Shown one piece after another: positions 1 to 9,887 of a stretch of 64,000 nt of DNA (position 1 is its first letter; each line of letters begins with the position of its first letter). This DNA is from Nocardia tengchongensis (GTDB lineage Bacteria > Actinomycetota > Actinomycetes > Mycobacteriales > Mycobacteriaceae): NCBI RefSeq assembly GCF_018362975.1, contig NZ_CP074371.1:434001-498000 (forward strand), read 5' to 3'. The notes beneath the pieces were generated by a model, which did no database searches, was not told where the DNA came from, and worked only from the letters and a program-made list of their open reading frames with translations. The translations under genes and the position numbers were made by a program.

Positions 1-3000
1 AGTCGACGGGCAGCACGGTGGCGGTGGTGTCGCCCGCCACCGGCGTGGTGGCCGGGGCCCAGTCCGCGCCGCGGAAGTGCAGCATGCTCTGGAACAGCGG
101 ATTACGCGACCGCGAACGAGCCGGGTTGAGCGCCTCCACCAGGCGTTCGATCGGAAGTTCCTGGTGCGCATGGGCATCCAGCACCACCTCGCGGCCACGC
201 CGCACGGTGTCGCGCAGCGTGGGGGCGCCCGACAGGTCGTTGCGCAGCACCGCCATATTGGCGAACAGGCCGACCAGCGGCGCGGTGGCCGGGTCGACGC
301 GGGCGGCCACGGGGGTGCCGAGGGTGATGTCCGCGCCGCCGCCCAGCTTGTGCAGCAGGGTCGCGACGGCGGCCTGGTAGACCATGAATTCGGTGGCGCC
401 ACAGGATTCCGCGAGCGCCGCGAGTCCGGTACGCAGGGCGGCCGGGGCCGCGAAGGTGGCGACCTCGCCGCGCTTGCCGAGCACCGCCGGGCGGGCGCGG
501 TCCGGTGCGACGTCGATCTGATCGGGCAGGCCGGTGAGGGCCGCGCGCCAGTAGTCGAGCTGGGCGCGGCCGTAGTCACCGGCCGCGCCGTCTGCGGCCG
601 CACCGAAGATGTCGTGCTGCCACAGCACGTAATCCGGGTATTGCACGGCGAGTGGCGTCCACTCCGGCGCGCGTCCGTCCGCGACGCGGGAGCGGTAGGC
701 GGCGATCAGGTCCTCGAGCAGGATGCCCAGCGAGGCGTGGTCGGCCACGATGTGGTGCACCAGCAGCGACAGCACCTGCGTGCCCGGGTCCAGCACCAGC
801 AGCCGGGCCCGCAGCAGCGGCTCGGATTCGACGGTGAAGGCGTAGCGGCCGATCTCTGCGAGTTCGTCCGCCAGCAGCTCAGCGTCGACGCCGATGACCT
901 CGAGCGCGACCTCCTCGGCGGCCCGCACCACCTGGTACGGAACACCGTCCTGCTCACCGAAACCGGTGCGCAGCGCCTCGTGCCGGGCCACCACGTCGGT
1001 GAGCGCGGCGCGCAGCGCGGCGACGTCGAGGCCGCCGTCGAAACGGACCGCGAAGGGCAGGTTGCCGACCGCGCTCGGGCCCTCCATGCGGTACTGGAAC
1101 CACATGGCCAGCTGCGAGTAGGACAGCGGCAGCCGGTCGGGGCGCTGCCGCTCGGTGACCGGCGGGCGGCCGGAAACTGGTGCGGGGACGGCGGTTTCGA
1201 CGGTGTCGGCGGTGTCGCCGTCGTCGTCCATGGCGTCGAGATCGATGCCGAACTCATCGCGGAAGCGCGTCACCAGGCCCGCCGCCAGTCCGGCCGGGGT
1301 CGGGGTGTCGAACACGATCCGGACATCCAGTTCGACGCCGAACTCGGCGCGGATCTGCGCGACCAGCCGCGCGGCCAGCAGCGAGTGGCCACCGAGTTCG
1401 AAGAACGAATCGTCCGCGCCGACCATCGGCACCGCGAACAGGTGCGAGTAGATCCCGCACAGGCGGCGTTCGGTGGCGGTGGCGGGCGCGCGGTGCACGC
1501 GCTCGACGGCGGGGGCCGGGGCGGGCAGGGCGCGCTTGTCCAGCTTGCCGTTGACGGTCAGCGGGATCTCGTCGATCACCGCGAAAGCGCTGGGCACCAT
1601 GTACTCCGGGAGCGCGGCGGCGGCCTGGGCGCGCACCAGCTCCACGTCCACGACCTGGCCGGCGGCGGGCACCAGGTAGGCGGCCAGCTGCGCGCCCACG
1701 GCCGGATCCTCGGTCACGACGACCACGCAGTGCCCGACGCTCGGGTGCGCGGCGAGCGCGGATTCCACCTCGCCCAGTTCGATCCGGAAGCCGCGCACCT
1801 TCACCTGCTCGTCGGCGCGGCCGACGAAGTCGATCTCACCGAACTCGTTGCGGCGAGCCAGATCTCCGGTGCGGTACAGGCGCGCGCCGGAGGTGAACGG
1901 GTCGGCGACGAAGCGGGCCGCGGTGAGCGCGGGGCGGCCCAGGTAGCCACGCGCCAATTGCGCGCCGCCCAGGTAGATCTCGCCGACCACGCCCGCGGGC
2001 ACCAGCTGCAGGGCGTCGTCGAGCAGGTAGGCGTGCACGTTCTGGTTCGGGACGCCGATGGGCACGATCCCGGTGCCCTGCGGGCCCTCGACCGGCTGAT
2101 GGGTGGCGCACACGACGGCCTCGGTGGGCCCGTAGTGATTGCGCAGTTCGGCGTCGAAGACGGTGGCGAACTTGTCGGCCACCTCGCCCGGCAGCGCCTC
2201 GCCGCCCACCGGGACGTGGCGCAGCGCGCGCCATTCGCTCACCTCGGGCAGCAGCAGGAAGGTGCTGAGCATGGACGGCACCATGTGCAGCACGGTGACG
2301 CCGCGGCGGGTGATCAGATCGGCGACGTAGCGGATGTCGCGGAACGCCTCGGGCTTGGGGACGATCAGCCGCGCGCCCAGCGCCAGGGTGACGAAGATGT
2401 CCAGCAGGGAGGCGTCGAAGCTCACCGAGGACGACTGCAGCAGGCGGTCTTCGGAGGTCATGCCCCATTCGGCGGTGAAGCTCAGCACGTGCTCGGCGAT
2501 CGCGGCGTGCGAGACGGGCACGCCCTTGGGCTTGCCGGTCGAACCCGAGGTGTAGATGACGTAGGCCAGGTTGTCCGGGAGCAGCGGGCGGACCCGATCG
2601 GCGTCGACGGGGTCGGTCTCGGGCAGCCCGGCGGCGGCCTCCTCGGCGGCGTCGAGTTCGACGCGGCCGAGCACCAGCCGCGGGCGGGCGTCGGCGACCA
2701 GGTAGTCGATGCGGTCGTCCGGGTAGGCGGGATCGACGGGCAGGTAGGCCGCGCCCGCCTTGAGCACGCCGTAGACGGCCACGATGAACTCGACCGAATT
2801 GCTCATGCGCAGCGCGACGATGTCCTCGCCGCCCAGGCCCTCGCGAATCAGCCAGTGCGCCAGCCGGTTCGCACGGCGGTTCAGTTCGGCGTAGGTGAGT
2901 TCGACGTCGTCGGAGACCAGGGCGAGGGTCTCGGGCCCGGCGGCGACGGCGGCCTCGAACAGGCCGACCATGGTGGCCGGATCCGAGGGAACCTCCACAC

Positions 3001-4471
3001 CGCGCGACTGCGCCAGGATGACGGCGCGGTCGTCGCCGCCCAGCATGTCGAGATCCGCGAGGCGGGCTGCGGGGACGCTCAGCGCGCGATCCAGCAGTCG
3101 CACGAAGTGTTCCAGCATGCGCCGCACCAGCTCCGGGGACAGCACGTCGACCTGATACTCGGCCTCGAGCACAGCGCCGTGCGCGCTCTCGGTGACGACC
3201 GCCAGGGCCAGCGGGACCTGCGCGGTCGGCGCGCCGAGTTCGTCGAGCTGGGTGGAGTCGACCTCGCGCAGCGCGAAGCCGTCGGCGCTCTTGCGGACGC
3301 TGAAGCCCAGGCGCACCAGCTGATCCATGCCGTCGCGCCCGGCGACCCGCTCCGGGTTGACCTCGCGCACGACGCGGTCGATGCCCACGGCCTGATGCGC
3401 GAACCCGTCCAGGCAGGTGCGCTTGGTGGATTCGACCAGACCGGCGAACGTCTCGGTGCGGGAGAAGGTTTCGCGCAGCAGCAGGGTGTTGCCGAAGTAG
3501 CCGATGAGCTGTTCGGCGGCGGCCGAGCGGCGGTTGGTGACCGGGATGGACACCAGGAAGTCCTCGGCGGCGGTGTAGCGCTGGATCAGCGCGGCGTAGC
3601 CGGCGAGCAGCACCATGAAGGGGCTGGCCGCACGCTCGCGGGCGAAGGCGTCCACGCGGTCGAGCAGATCGGCGGGCAGCGCCACCGTGCAGCGGTCGGC
3701 GTGCTTGGAGGGTGCGGCCACGGCCGCGCCGGGTAGCTCCAGGGGTTCGGGCAAGGGGCGCAGGGTGTTTCGCCAGTACGCGATGTCCGCTGCGTCGTCG
3801 GCGGGCGCGTCGAGGACCTCGAGGTCGACGAACTGCGCGGCCGGGGTGGTCTGCGCGGAACCGTTGTAGGCGGCGTTGAGGTCGGTGAAGAAAACGCCCC
3901 AGGCGTCGTCGTCCCAGCAGCCGTGATGCGCCGACAGCAGCAGCACCCACTCGGCGGTTCCGGTGCGCGCCAGCGTGATCCGCAGCGGCAGTTCGGTCGC
4001 CAGATCGAAGGGGCGGGCGAACTCGCGGCGGGCCAGCACCTCCACCCGCACCTCGCGGGCGGACTCGGCCAGCTCGGTCAGATCGTGCGACTGCCACGGC
4101 AGGGTGATCTCGTCGGTGAACACCTGGAAGGGCTCGCCGGTCTCGTCCACACCGAAGGTGGTGCGCAGCACGTCGTGCCGGGCGAACACCGACGCCACCG
4201 CCTGCCGCAGCCGCTCCTCGTCCAGCGCGCCGGTCAACCGGTACGCCACGCAGATGTTCAGCGTGGTGTCCTCGGGATCGCGGGTCTGCAGGAACCACAT
4301 GCGGCGCTGACCGGCCGACAGCGGCCGCCGCTCCCCCGCCGCGGTGCGGCGCGCCTGGGCGGCGGTGTCGACGGCCAGGCCCTGCTCGGCCAGCTTGCGC
4401 CGCAGCAGTTCCCGGCGGCGGTCGGCGACGGAGATTCCGGCCACGGTCACGGTGGCATCGGTGTCTGACAT
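1..4471 (-). CDS. nbtD: Nocobactin-type nonribosomal peptide synthetase (partial, C-A-PCP-C...)
   Basis: This NRPS starts at the ATG at 4471 and runs off the left edge, leaving about 1,490 residues. Domains in order are condensation (HHGCWDD near 3,920), adenylation (YTSGSTGKPKG near 2,540 and YGPTEAVV near 2,130), a carrier domain (FFELGGHSLL near 1,390) and a second condensation domain (HHIVADHAS near 750). The start lies 20 bp after the stop of the polyketide synthase gene nbtC, and the order nbtA-nbtB-nbtC-NRPS matches the nocobactin cluster of Nocardia farcinica and mbtC-mbtD-mbtE/F of mycobacteria. By homology it adds an amino acid, probably N6-acyl-N6-hydroxylysine, to the siderophore chain. 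The adenylation code reads roughly D-A-L-H-P-G-H-V-C, which I cannot assign. The symbol is inferred from gene order. Confidence 0.88.
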   Translation of the reverse strand, partial: MSDTDATVTVAGISVADRRRELLRRKLAEQGLAVDTAAQARRTAAGERRPLSAGQRRMWFLQTRDPEDTTLNICVAYRLTGALDEERLRQAVASVFARHDVLRTTFGVDETGEPFQVFTDEITLPWQSHDLTELAESAREVRVEVLARREFARPFDLATELPLRITLARTGTAEWVLLLSAHHGCWDDDAWGVFFTDLNAAYNGSAQTTPAAQFVDLEVLDAPADDAADIAYWRNTLRPLPEPLELPGAAVAAPSKHADRCTVALPADLLDRVDAFARERAASPFMVLLAGYAALIQRYTAAEDFLVSIPVTNRRSAAAEQLIGYFGNTLLLRETFSRTETFAGLVESTKRTCLDGFAHQAVGIDRVVREVNPERVAGRDGMDQLVRLGFSVRKSADGFALREVDSTQLDELGAPTAQVPLALAVVTESAHGAVLEAEYQVDVLSPELVRRMLEHFVRLLDRALSVPAARLADLDMLGGDDRAVILAQSRGVEVPSDPATMVGLFEAAVAAGPETLALVSDDVELTYAELNRRANRLAHWLIREGLGGEDIVALRMSNSVEFIVAVYGVLKAGAAYLPVDPAYPDDRIDYLVADARPRLVLGRVELDAAEEAAAGLPETDPVDADRVRPLLPDNLAYVIYTSGSTGKPKGVPVSHAAIAEHVLSFTAEWGMTSEDRLLQSSSVSFDASLLDIFVTLALGARLIVPKPEAFRDIRYVADLITRRGVTVLHMVPSMLSTFLLLPEVSEWRALRHVPVGGEALPGEVADKFATVFDAELRNHYGPTEAVVCATHQPVEGPQGTGIVPIGVPNQNVHAYLLDDALQLVPAGVVGEIYLGGAQLARGYLGRPALTAARFVADPFTSGARLYRTGDLARRNEFGEIDFVGRADEQVKVRGFRIELGEVESALAAHPSVGHCVVVVTEDPAVGAQLAAYLVPAAGQVVDVELVRAQAAAALPEYMVPSAFAVIDEIPLTVNGKLDKRALPAPAPAVERVHRAPATATERRLCGIYSHLFAVPMVGADDSFFELGGHSLLAARLVAQIRAEFGVELDVRIVFDTPTPAGLAAGLVTRFRDEFGIDLDAMDDDGDTADTVETAVPAPVSGRPPVTERQRPDRLPLSYSQLAMWFQYRMEGPSAVGNLPFAVRFDGGLDVAALRAALTDVVARHEALRTGFGEQDGVPYQVVRAAEEVALEVIGVDAELLADELAEIGRYAFTVESEPLLRARLLVLDPGTQVLSLLVHHIVADHASLGILLEDLIAAYRSRVADGRAPEWTPLAVQYPDYVLWQHDIFGAAADGAAGDYGRAQLDYWRAALTGLPDQIDVAPDRARPAVLGKRGEVATFAAPAALRTGLAALAESCGATEFMVYQAAVATLLHKLGGGADITLGTPVAARVDPATAPLVGLFANMAVLRNDLSGAPTLRDTVRRGREVVLDAHAHQELPIERLVEALNPARSRSRNPLFQSMLHFRGADWAPATTPVAGDTTATVLPVD

Positions 4472-4490
4472 GAAATCTGGCCCCTAGCCC

Positions 4491-7400
4491 TTAGTTGGTG
4501 TTCGCTGCCATGAGCAGCACGACATCGTCGAGAGACGCACCGCCGAGAATCGCGGCGACCGGCAGATCCCGGTCCAGTGACGCCTGCACGCGCTTGCGGA
4601 AGTCCAAGGCCTGCAGGGAATCCAGGCCCAGGGCGACCAGCGGCACCGAACGGTCGATGCTGTCGCCGGTGTCGATGCCCATGACGCGTTCGAGCTCGGC
4701 GAGCACCTGGTCCGCCAGCGGGCGATCGGCGACGACGGGCGCGGGTGCGGCCGGAGCGGCGGGCTCCGGCACGACGACCTCGGCCACGGCAGGCGCCGCC
4801 GGTTCAGCGGCGAGGACCGCCGGGACCCGTTCCGGCTCCGGCACTTCCGACAGCACCGACGCCTGACCGAACGCGCCCATGACATCGCGCAGGAACGGCC
4901 AGTCCGCGGAGATGACGATGGCGTCCGTCGGCTGCCCGGTGAATCCGGCGGCGATGGCGTCGGCGGGATGCATCGGGAACACCCCGGCGCCCTCGACCCG
5001 AGCCATGCCCGCCGCGTCCAGCGGTCCCGCGACACTCCACAGGCCCCACTCCAGCGACGAGCAGTCGATGCCCCGTTCCCGCAAACGGCGGGCGAGCACA
5101 TCCAGCATCCGGTTGGTGACCGCGTACAGAATCTGCCCGCGCCCACCGAGGGTCGCGGCCATGGACGAGCACAGCAGCACCCGGCCGGTCGCGCTCAGCG
5201 GCACCGCGTCCAGCACGGCCTCGAGGCCCAGCACCTTCGACGCGGCGGCGGTGGCCACCAGGTCGGCGGTGATCTCCTCGATGCCCGCGTCCACATAGTT
5301 GACGGCGGCGTGGACGAGCAGGCTCACCGGCCGCTCGCCCAACCCCGACGCCAGGCGCGCCACCTCCTCGGCGGCATTCACATCGCAGGCTTCGACCACG
5401 ATCTCGGTGACTCCGGCGGCCCGCACCCGCGCCAATTCCGCGGCGGCCGCGCCGGATTCGCCGGACCGGCTCACCAGCGTGATCCGGCCGGCACCCTGCC
5501 GGGCGAAGTGCTCGGCGAACAGCAGCCCGAGTTTGCCGGTGCCACCGACGATCAGCACGTGATCGAGATCGGCGGCCGGGCTCGGCTCGGACTCGTCGGC
5601 GACGAGTCGCTTGACGAACACCTGGCTGCCGCGCAACGCCACCTCCGGCTCACCGGCCGTGTGCAGCGCCGCGACCAGGCGCTTGGCCTCCGCCGCTCCG
5701 GCGTCGGCCGGGAGATCCAGGTGCCGGAACAGCAGTCCGGGCTTCTCCACACCGACACAACGGAATCCGGAGGCGACCGCGCCGTGGAACAGGTGCGGCA
5801 CGGCGTCACCGGGCACGACGGCCTCGCCACCGGTCGTCACGAGCCAGCACTCGCCGCCCGGCCGCAGCCCGGCCAGCGCGGGCAGCCACGCCCGCCCCGC
5901 GAAGAACTCGCTCAGTTCGGCGATCGCGTCCGCCGAGGTGTCGTCGGGCAACGCGGGCCACAGCACCACGACGCTGTCGTATGCCTCCGCGGCCGGCGCG
6001 GCGAGCAGTTCGCCGAGCTCACCCGAGTTCGACTCGGCCGGAACCGAGTCCGGGTGGATCGACATGCCGCCGTCGGACACCAGCGCGGTCGCGGTCGCGC
6101 CGTAGCGGTCGGCGGCGGCCAGGAGCGCGGCGAGCTGGTCGGCGCAGCGGCCGGTGGGGTCGAGGAAGGCCAGGCGGCGGGGCGGAGTGAGGGAGCGGCG
6201 CTCCCACGGCGTCCACTGTTCCACCAGGCGTTGCGGTTTCGGAACGGCCGGGGCCGGGGCAGTCACCTTGTCCGGGGCGTAGCCCGGGTTCGCCCACAGG
6301 CGCTTGGGATTCATCACCGTGTGCGGGAAGTCGCGCAGCGGCAGGGCCGGGGCCGCATCCGTGCGCAGGGCGTCCCAGTCGTAGCCGAGGTCGGCGACCG
6401 CGACGGCGGCCAGGTTGCGGGTGAATTCGCGCAGGCCGGTCGCGGTGCGCAGGGAGGTGCCCAGGACCTTGAAGTCGCGGGGTCCGCGGGCGGGGTCCGG
6501 CGGGACCAGGGTGAGGTTCTCCTGCAGGGCGAGCTGCAGGACGGGGTGTTCGACGACCTCGATGAGGGTGTCGATGCCGTCGCGGGCGGCGGCGACCACG
6601 GCGCGGTCGAAGCGGACCCGGTTGCGCAGGTTCCAGTACCAGTACTGTTCCTGGATCAGGTCGGCGGTGATGGGCGCTCCCAAAGTCGCGCCGTAGCAAG
6701 GGATCTCGGTGTCGAGGAAGGTCGGGTTGCTCATCTCGCCGCCGAGGAAGCCCGCGAAGTCCTCGCGCAGTTCGGCCACGATCGAGGTGTGGGCCGGGTA
6801 GGCGACACCGATCTCGCGCGCGAACTGACCCTGGGCGGTCGCGGCGGCGACCATGTCGGCGATGGTCTCCCGGTCGCCCGAGATGGCCATGATGTGCGGG
6901 GCGTTCACCACCGCCAGCTCGGCCCAGCCGGAGTGGCGGGCCAGCAGCGCCTCACAGTCCTCGCGATCCATGGCCAGCACCGCCATCGAGTAGCCGCGAG
7001 GGGAGAGCCGCTCGACCAGATGCGCGCGGTGGGTGACGACCAGGACGGCGTCGCGGACCGACATCACCCGCGAGACCGCGCCCGCGGCCAGTTCACCCTG
7101 GCTGTGGCCGATGGTGGCGGCCGGCTCGACACCGGCGGCCCGCCACATGGCGGCCAGACCGGCCATGTGGAACATCAAGGCGGGCTGCACTTCCCACACC
7201 GTGTCCTGGTACTGCCCCTCGGCGCCGAGCAGGTAGTGCAGCGGCTGGTCGTGGCCGAAGCGCTCGGCGTGCACGCCGGCGCATTCGTCGACGGCGGCCC
7301 GGTAGGCCGGGGACAGCTCGTAGTACAGCTTGCCCATGCCCGGGCGCTGACTGCCCTGGCCGGGGAAGACGAAACCGATGCGGCGGGCGGTGGCGGGACC

Positions 7401-7670
7401 GTCCCCGGCCACGACCGCCGCATGCGCGGCCCCGTCTGCGACGGCGCGCAGCGCGTCGAGCAGCTCCTCGCGCCCGGTGACCATGGCCAGCGCCCGGTGG
7501 CGGCGGGCGGTCCGGGTGCGGAACAGCATGTCCGCCACCCGATCCGGGGTGACGGCGGGCCGCTCGGCCAGGTAGGCCAGCAGGCCCGCGGCCTCGGCAC
7601 GCACACCGTCGGCGGTGTCGGAGGAGAGCAGGACGGGGATGCTGCCATCGGGCAGCCGGTGGCTAGACAT
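4491..7670 (-). CDS. nbtC: Nocobactin polyketide synthase, AT-KR-ACP (MbtD-like)
   Basis: The protein of about 1,059 residues lacks a ketosynthase and so must work with the separate ketosynthase encoded just upstream. Visible domains are an acyltransferase (FVFPGQGSQRPGMG near residue 100, active-site GHSQGE near 190), a ketoreductase with a Rossmann motif (GGTGKLG) and Ser/Tyr residues in SSMAA and LYAVTN, an Ala/Pro-rich linker, and a C-terminal carrier domain (GLDSLQALDF). The start at 7670 was chosen because GGAGG sits about 8 nt upstream and the product begins MSSHRLPDG; it overlaps the stop of nbtB by 8 bp, which suggests translational coupling. By homology with MbtD it extends the siderophore backbone by one polyketide unit between the amino acids. 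The gene looks intact. Confidence 0.93.
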   Translation of the reverse strand: MSSHRLPDGSIPVLLSSDTADGVRAEAAGLLAYLAERPAVTPDRVADMLFRTRTARRHRALAMVTGREELLDALRAVADGAAHAAVVAGDGPATARRIGFVFPGQGSQRPGMGKLYYELSPAYRAAVDECAGVHAERFGHDQPLHYLLGAEGQYQDTVWEVQPALMFHMAGLAAMWRAAGVEPAATIGHSQGELAAGAVSRVMSVRDAVLVVTHRAHLVERLSPRGYSMAVLAMDREDCEALLARHSGWAELAVVNAPHIMAISGDRETIADMVAAATAQGQFAREIGVAYPAHTSIVAELREDFAGFLGGEMSNPTFLDTEIPCYGATLGAPITADLIQEQYWYWNLRNRVRFDRAVVAAARDGIDTLIEVVEHPVLQLALQENLTLVPPDPARGPRDFKVLGTSLRTATGLREFTRNLAAVAVADLGYDWDALRTDAAPALPLRDFPHTVMNPKRLWANPGYAPDKVTAPAPAVPKPQRLVEQWTPWERRSLTPPRRLAFLDPTGRCADQLAALLAAADRYGATATALVSDGGMSIHPDSVPAESNSGELGELLAAPAAEAYDSVVVLWPALPDDTSADAIAELSEFFAGRAWLPALAGLRPGGECWLVTTGGEAVVPGDAVPHLFHGAVASGFRCVGVEKPGLLFRHLDLPADAGAAEAKRLVAALHTAGEPEVALRGSQVFVKRLVADESEPSPAADLDHVLIVGGTGKLGLLFAEHFARQGAGRITLVSRSGESGAAAAELARVRAAGVTEIVVEACDVNAAEEVARLASGLGERPVSLLVHAAVNYVDAGIEEITADLVATAAASKVLGLEAVLDAVPLSATGRVLLCSSMAATLGGRGQILYAVTNRMLDVLARRLRERGIDCSSLEWGLWSVAGPLDAAGMARVEGAGVFPMHPADAIAAGFTGQPTDAIVISADWPFLRDVMGAFGQASVLSEVPEPERVPAVLAAEPAAPAVAEVVVPEPAAPAAPAPVVADRPLADQVLAELERVMGIDTGDSIDRSVPLVALGLDSLQALDFRKRVQASLDRDLPVAAILGGASLDDVVLLMAANTN

Positions 7671-8979
7671 CGCTTTCCTCCAGCTCGGGCAGGGCGACCA
7701 GGGCGTGCGCATTGGTGCCGGCGACACCGAACGAGGACACGGCCGCGTAGCGCAGTCCGTCCACGGCGGGCCAGGGTTCGAGCTCGGTCGCGAGCCGCAG
7801 ACTCGTGGCCGCCCAATCGATTTCGGCGGTGGGGTGCTCGGCGTGCAGGGTCGGCGGGATCTGCCCGTGCATCCCGGCCAGCAGCACCTTGATCAGCGCC
7901 AGCAGACCCGAGGCCGCCTGCGCGTGACCGGTATTGGACTTCACCGAACCCAGGCGCGGTCCGTCGGCGCGGGGCACGCCGTACGTCGCGGCGAGCGCGG
8001 CCAATTCCAGCGGATCACCGACGGGGGTGCCGGTGCCGTGACCCTCGATGAGCCCGACCTGCTCCGCGTCGATGCCGGACACCGCCAGGGTGTCGCGGAT
8101 CAGTCGTTCCTGCGCGGCCGCACTGGGCACCGCGATCGGCGCGCCCTTGCCGTTGTGGTTCACGCGCGACCCCAGCAGCCGCCCGTACACGCGGTGGCCC
8201 AACTCGCGGGCCCGCGATTCCCGTTCCAGCACAACCACTCCCGCGCCCTCACCCCACAGGGTGCCGGTGGCGTCGGCGGCGTAGGAACGGCAGTGACCGT
8301 CGGAGGCCAGGGCGTTGTTCTTGGAGAACTCGTAGAACGCGCCCGGCGAACCCATGACACACACGCCGCCCGCGAGCGCCCACTCGCACTCCCCCGCCCG
8401 GATGGCGGCGGCGGCCTGATGCACGGCGGTGAGCGCGGACGCGCACGCGGTGTCGACACTGATCGAGGGCCCGGTCAGGCCCAGCCCGTGCGAGATGCGC
8501 CCGGCCACCGCGCCCAGGGCGGTCCCGGTGACCCGGTATCCGCTGTGCTCGTTGACCGAGGCCACCCGGGGCCCGTACTCCATGACCGAGACGCCCATCC
8601 AGCAGCCGGCCGAATCGCCTTCCACCGCGGCGGGATTGATCCCGGCCTGCTCGAGCGCCCGCCAGGCCACCCGCATCCCGGCCCGCTGCTGCGGATCCAT
8701 GGCGACGGCCTCGCGCGGGGTGATGCCGAAGAAGAGCGGATCGAACTCGGTGGCGCCGGTGAGGAAGCCGCCCGCGTCGGGGACCGCGCCCCAGCCGTCC
8801 TGGCTGCCCAGGCTCAGCAGTTCCGCCAGCGGCCATTCCCGATCGCGGGGAAAGGGGGCCAGCAGTTCGCGGCCGGAGACCAGCGCGGACCAGAAGTCCG
8901 CGAGGGTGTCGATGCCGCCGGGCGCTTCCACGCCCATGCCGACGATCACGATGGGATCGCCGGAATCCGATCCGCTCAT
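7663..8979 (-). CDS. nbtB: Nocobactin ketosynthase (MbtC-like)
   Basis: This is a stand-alone beta-ketoacyl synthase of 438 residues. The active-site Cys lies in DTACASALT, one His in EGHGTGTPVGD, and the second in KSNTGHAQAASG, so the Cys-His-His triad is complete. No other PKS domain is present. The start ATG at 8979 overlaps the TGA of nbtA (ATGA) and the 3' end overlaps nbtC, so nbtA, nbtB and nbtC are translationally coupled. Together with the AT-KR-ACP protein NbtC it makes a split polyketide module, as MbtC and MbtD do in mycobactin synthesis. Confidence 0.94.
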   Translation of the reverse strand: MSGSDSGDPIVIVGMGVEAPGGIDTLADFWSALVSGRELLAPFPRDREWPLAELLSLGSQDGWGAVPDAGGFLTGATEFDPLFFGITPREAVAMDPQQRAGMRVAWRALEQAGINPAAVEGDSAGCWMGVSVMEYGPRVASVNEHSGYRVTGTALGAVAGRISHGLGLTGPSISVDTACASALTAVHQAAAAIRAGECEWALAGGVCVMGSPGAFYEFSKNNALASDGHCRSYAADATGTLWGEGAGVVVLERESRARELGHRVYGRLLGSRVNHNGKGAPIAVPSAAAQERLIRDTLAVSGIDAEQVGLIEGHGTGTPVGDPLELAALAATYGVPRADGPRLGSVKSNTGHAQAASGLLALIKVLLAGMHGQIPPTLHAEHPTAEIDWAATSLRLATELEPWPAVDGLRYAAVSSFGVAGTNAHALVALPELEESDV

Positions 8980-9731
8980 GCGACGACGCTCTTCTCCGCG
9001 ATCAGCAGTTCGGCGATGCCGTCGACGTGCTGGTCGAGATAGAAGTGGCCGCCCGCGAACATGGTCACCCGGATGCCGGCGCGGCTGTGGCCCTCCCACG
9101 CGAACAGGTCACGCGGCGCGACGAATTCGTCCTCGTCGCCGCCGAGCACGTGAATCGGGGTCTCCACCGCGATGTCGGCGGCGCAGGAGTACGCATCGAA
9201 GGCGCGATAGTCGGCCTTCATCACCGGCAACGCCATGCGCAGGACCTCGCGGCTGCCCAGCACTTCCGCGCCGGTCCCGTTGAGCGCCGACATGTGGTCG
9301 AGCAGGGCATCGTCGTCAGTGGGGTGGCCCGGCAATGCGGCGATCCGCGCGGGCGCGGCGACCGAGGAGGCGGCCAGCAACCGCACGGTCAACCCGGCGG
9401 CCTCGGCCAGGCGGGCGAATTCGAAGGCGACGATCGCGCCCATGCTGTGGCCGAAGATGGTGAGCGGCGCACCGGATTCGTGCGCGGAGGCCCGGAACAC
9501 CTCGAAAGCGCCCGCGGCCAGCTCCTGCAGGGTTTCGGCGGCGGCCTCCCGAGCCCGGTCCTGACGGCCCGGGTATTGGAACACCACGACGTCGAATTCG
9601 GCGGCCAGCGTCTTGGCGAAGACCCGATAGGCCGAAGCGCCGGCGCCCGCGTGCGGGAAGACCAGCAGCGGTGGCGCGGATTCCGCACTCGGCGCCTGAA
9701 ATTGCCTGATCCAGCCGAGTTTCCGTGCCAT
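8976..9731 (-). CDS. nbtA: Type II thioesterase of the nocobactin cluster
   Basis: This alpha/beta-hydrolase of about 251 residues belongs to the type II (editing) thioesterase family. The nucleophile Ser is in GHSMG, the Asp in the GGDEDEF region and the His in FAGGHFYL, so the triad is complete. The family removes mis-primed acyl groups from carrier proteins. In N. farcinica, loss of nbtA is reported to reduce but not abolish nocobactin, which suits an editing role. The ATG at 9731 has AGGAG about 11 nt upstream; an ATG three codons earlier (9740) lies too close to the same site. It is the first gene of the leftward operon and its promoter region contains the iron box at 9824-9842. Confidence 0.9.
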   Translation of the reverse strand: MARKLGWIRQFQAPSAESAPPLLVFPHAGAGASAYRVFAKTLAAEFDVVVFQYPGRQDRAREAAAETLQELAAGAFEVFRASAHESGAPLTIFGHSMGAIVAFEFARLAEAAGLTVRLLAASSVAAPARIAALPGHPTDDDALLDHMSALNGTGAEVLGSREVLRMALPVMKADYRAFDAYSCAADIAVETPIHVLGGDEDEFVAPRDLFAWEGHSRAGIRVTMFAGGHFYLDQHVDGIAELLIAEKSVVA

Positions 9732-9823
9732 TTTCCGCATCTCTCCTACGCCCTGCCCGACCGCGTGAGCGTCGGTTCCGCTTGTCCCCCTTGCAATGTC
9801 CGGGCAACCGTAACACCGCCTAG

Positions 9824-9842
9824 TTAGTATAGGCTAGCCTTA
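9824..9842. promoter_or_regulatory. IdeR/DtxR iron box between nbtA and nbtH
   Basis: TTAGTATAGGCTAGCCTTA matches 15 of 19 positions of the IdeR/DtxR consensus TTAGGTTAGGCTAACCTAA. It lies between the divergent starts of nbtA (9731) and nbtH (9888), 46 bp from nbtH. Iron-loaded IdeR bound here would repress both directions. IdeR sites upstream of nbtA and nbtH have been described in N. farcinica. Confidence 0.88.
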
Positions 9843-9887
9843 CCAATCAGGGTGATCAAGCTAACCGACGAACGGAGCGCCACAACG

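Noticed and set aside
77..3736. Open frame of 1,219 codons on the + strand
   Set aside because: Same explanation: complement of the nbtD NRPS with low-complexity composition and no motifs.
1836..4298. Open frame of 820 codons on the - strand inside nbtD
   Set aside because: It is out of frame with the NRPS motifs and Arg/Ala-rich; the true frame has no stop in the window.
4968..7892. Open frame of 974 codons on the + strand
   Set aside because: Complement of nbtC and the end of nbtB; biased composition, no domain.
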